Assembly (NCBI GenBank): GCA_001598975.1
Contig: BBXU01002488.1
Coordinates: 1-13,819, forward strand
DNA: 13,819 nucleotides
DNA from: Parachlorella kessleri
Lineage: Eukaryota; Chlorophyta; Trebouxiophyceae; Chlorellales; Chlorellaceae
Direction: 5' to 3'
The position numbers and the translations under genes are program-made. Shown here piece by piece: positions 13,001 to 13,819 of the stretch. The first letter of the stretch is position 1. Each line of letters opens with the position of its first letter. The notes beneath the pieces are model-generated. The model saw only the letters and a program-made list of their open reading frames with translations, was not told the DNA's origin and searched no databases.

Positions 13001-13794
13001 TTGCCTGGCACGTGCCTTGCCGAAGCGTGAGGCGGGGGCGGAGCTGCTCAGCGCCCCTAGCTGTGTGTTCAAGAGTCAAGCCCCCTGCTAAGAGCTTAGC
13101 CTATGACCCAACTAAGCCCGCCAGCATGGCCGTGCTGTGTGTTGCTGAAGCGAGAGGCGGTGGAGGAGCTCCTTGACCGGCTGGCTGCGTGTTTAGAAGT
13201 GGAGGCCCCTGCTTAGAACTAAGTCTATATCCCTGCCGTGTCTTGCAGAAGCGTGAGGCGGTGGAGGAGCTGCTTGACCGGCTGGCGCTCAACACCTGCC
13301 GGGATGTTCGCATCGGCAGGTGGGCATGGAAGCCGGCACACGTTTGTGCGCGCGGGTGTTGCGTAGACACACATTGTTATAGTACAGACACACGTGTGGA
13401 GCACGTTGTGTGTGATGGGACCTGGGGGAAGGCAAGACTCAGAGGTGCAGCACCCCTGTCAGTGTCTTAGCAGGGCGGTCATGTCACGGTGAAGGGCAGG
13501 GTAGTGCGCGGTCAAAGTGAATGTCGAGAGGATATCAGCTCACCCGGCCCCCGGATGGAGAGCGGTCCTCTGTCCTGAACTTGGCTTCCTATGGCATGGC
13601 GGCATCTCCCACAGCCAGCTGTAAATGTGGGGTGTAGCCCATGCTTTGCCATCCTTTGCCCATGCTTTGCCCATGCCGTGCGCCCTGTCGTCCTGCCCCC
13701 TGCAGTTCCCTGGCCCGCGGCATCTCTGGCGGGCAGGCCAAGCGCGTGAATATCGGCATCGCCCTCATCACTAACCCCCGCGTGCTCTTCCTGG
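10094..13794 (+). CDS. ABCG-family ABC transporter (3'-partial, first 8 exons)
   Basis: ATP-driven membrane exporter of the ABCG (white/PDR) subfamily. The visible part is an N-terminal nucleotide-binding domain, the order typical of ABCG. Exons: 10094-10282, 10525-10609, 11134-11155, 11539-11684, 12223-12273, 12749-12783, 13249-13319, 13706-13794. Together they encode about 229 residues and then the first base of the Walker B Asp codon. Seen: VTFKGLTYTV, GVSGYLRPGEMSALMG, Walker A GPSGSGKTT (about 99-107), Q-loop YVEQFDTLLDILTVEEML (Gln about 146), ELKRPMTQ, signature ISGGQAKRVNIG (about 206-217) and the Walker B strand RVLFL. ATG 10094 (context GCCACAATGC) follows an in-frame TAA at 10025-10027. 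A spliced upstream exon cannot be excluded. The intron after 12783 appears to be GC-AG; all others are GT-AG. Membrane segments lie beyond the window, so half-size versus full-size and substrate cannot be told. Confidence 0.92.
10632..10716 (+). repeat. 21-bp minisatellite, four copies, G-quadruplex-like
   Basis: Four near-perfect tandem units of GGCTCGGGCAGGGTGGGCGTG begin 22 nt after the donor of exon 10525-10609. Each unit plus the next base contains GGGCAGGGTGGGCGTGGG, four G3 tracts with loops of 2, 1 and 3. It is on the transcribed sense strand, so the pre-mRNA would carry the G-rich form. Confidence 0.92.
11134..11155 (+). CDS. 22-nt microexon of the ABCG gene
   Basis: This microexon is preceded by TTGCACGCAG and followed by GTGAGT. 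With phase 1 in and phase 2 out it encodes G-E-M-S-A-L-M-G. The last glycine is the first residue of Walker A and is completed by the first base of exon 11539. Without it the reading frame is lost and the strand before the P-loop is missing. The conserved peptide and the two splice sites are the evidence for a feature this short. Confidence 0.88.
11440..11491. repeat. Direct repeat, period 31, upstream of the Walker A exon
   Basis: GGCATACAC(A/C)AT(C/G)ACCAATGA occurs at 11440-11460 and 11470-11491 within the intron 11156-11538. No exon sequence is copied. Confidence 0.7.
12254..12376 (+). repeat. 49-bp tandem array overlapping the donor of exon 12223-12273
   Basis: Units start at 12254, 12303 and 12352, exactly 49 bp apart. 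The first begins inside the exon (GATGCTTATGTACACGGCAG) and runs across the true GTAGGT donor. The second repeats exon end and donor with a single change (GTAGGTG to GTAGGTA). The third has diverged and carries GGCAGGCAAGT instead. Each unit also contains a weaker internal echo (ATACTTATGTGTACAGAGAG). Reading past the true donor meets TGA at 12279-12281. Confidence 0.93.
13012..13290 (+). repeat. Three copies of the start of ABCG exon 13249-13319
   Basis: The exon start AAGCGTGAGGCGGTGGAGGAG recurs at 13148 (two mismatches over about 38 nt, continuing through CTTGACCGGCTGGC) and, more diverged, at 13023. Spacings are about 125 and 101 bp. Intronic parts are also similar between units (for example CCCCTGCTTAGAACTAAG versus CCCCCTGCTAAGAGCTTAG). 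Both upstream copies lack the acceptor: CTTGCCG and TTGCTG replace CTTGCAG. Confidence 0.9.
13638..13676 (+). repeat. Short CATGCTTTGCC repeats before exon 13706-13794
   Basis: The sequence CCATGCTTTGCC recurs with variants three to four times within 40 nt. It sits about 30 nt upstream of the polypyrimidine tract and TGCAG acceptor of the signature-motif exon. Confidence 0.7.
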
Positions 13795-13819
13795 GTGAGT
13801 ACCTGGAAAGGGAACCCCC

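Overview
The window is nuclear DNA of a photosynthetic-lineage eukaryote, most likely a chlorophyte green alga (my best guess is a trebouxiophyte, inferred from style and not proven). The exons are GC-rich and short (22-222 nt), and introns of about 170-660 bp interrupt every gene. Splice sites are GT..AG with pyrimidine-rich, TGCAG-type acceptors. (GT)n runs and minisatellites are common, and the proteins read like plant/algal families. I see no prokaryotic operons, CRISPR arrays, tRNA or rRNA genes, or recognisable transposons.

Layout. (1) 427-4423, plus strand: eight exons of a peroxisomal-type 3-ketoacyl-CoA thiolase. Its N-terminal exon(s) lie outside the window. (2) 4424-6752: a 2.3-kb convergent interval with short repeats and two hairpin-like inverted repeats but no recognisable gene. 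(3) 6753-9174, minus strand: six exons of a complete GDT1/TMEM165-family (UPF0016) cation transporter of about 232 residues. (4) 9175-10093: a divergent 0.9-kb intergenic or promoter interval. (5) 10094-13794, plus strand: the first eight exons of an ABCG-family ABC transporter. They cover Walker A through the signature motif and stop at the first base of the Walker B aspartate codon, where the window ends.

The three genes do not form an obvious pathway: fatty-acid beta-oxidation, Mn2+/Ca2+ homeostasis and substrate export are ordinary neighbours in a eukaryotic genome. I found no defence, biosynthetic or mobile system.

The most unusual signal is structural. In the thiolase and ABCG genes, at least five splice-site regions lie inside or beside short tandem arrays with periods of about 49-125 bp. 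In each array the unit carries a copy of the exon edge into the neighbouring intron. Two arrays contain an intact decoy 3' splice site followed by an exact copy of the exon start. One contains an intact decoy 5' splice site. Use of any of these three decoys gives an in-frame stop. In two other arrays the extra copies have lost the acceptor AG. The GDT1 gene between them shows none. This could be a neutral slippage or duplication process, a route of intron growth, or a source of unproductive (NMD-coupled) splicing. Transcript data are needed to decide.
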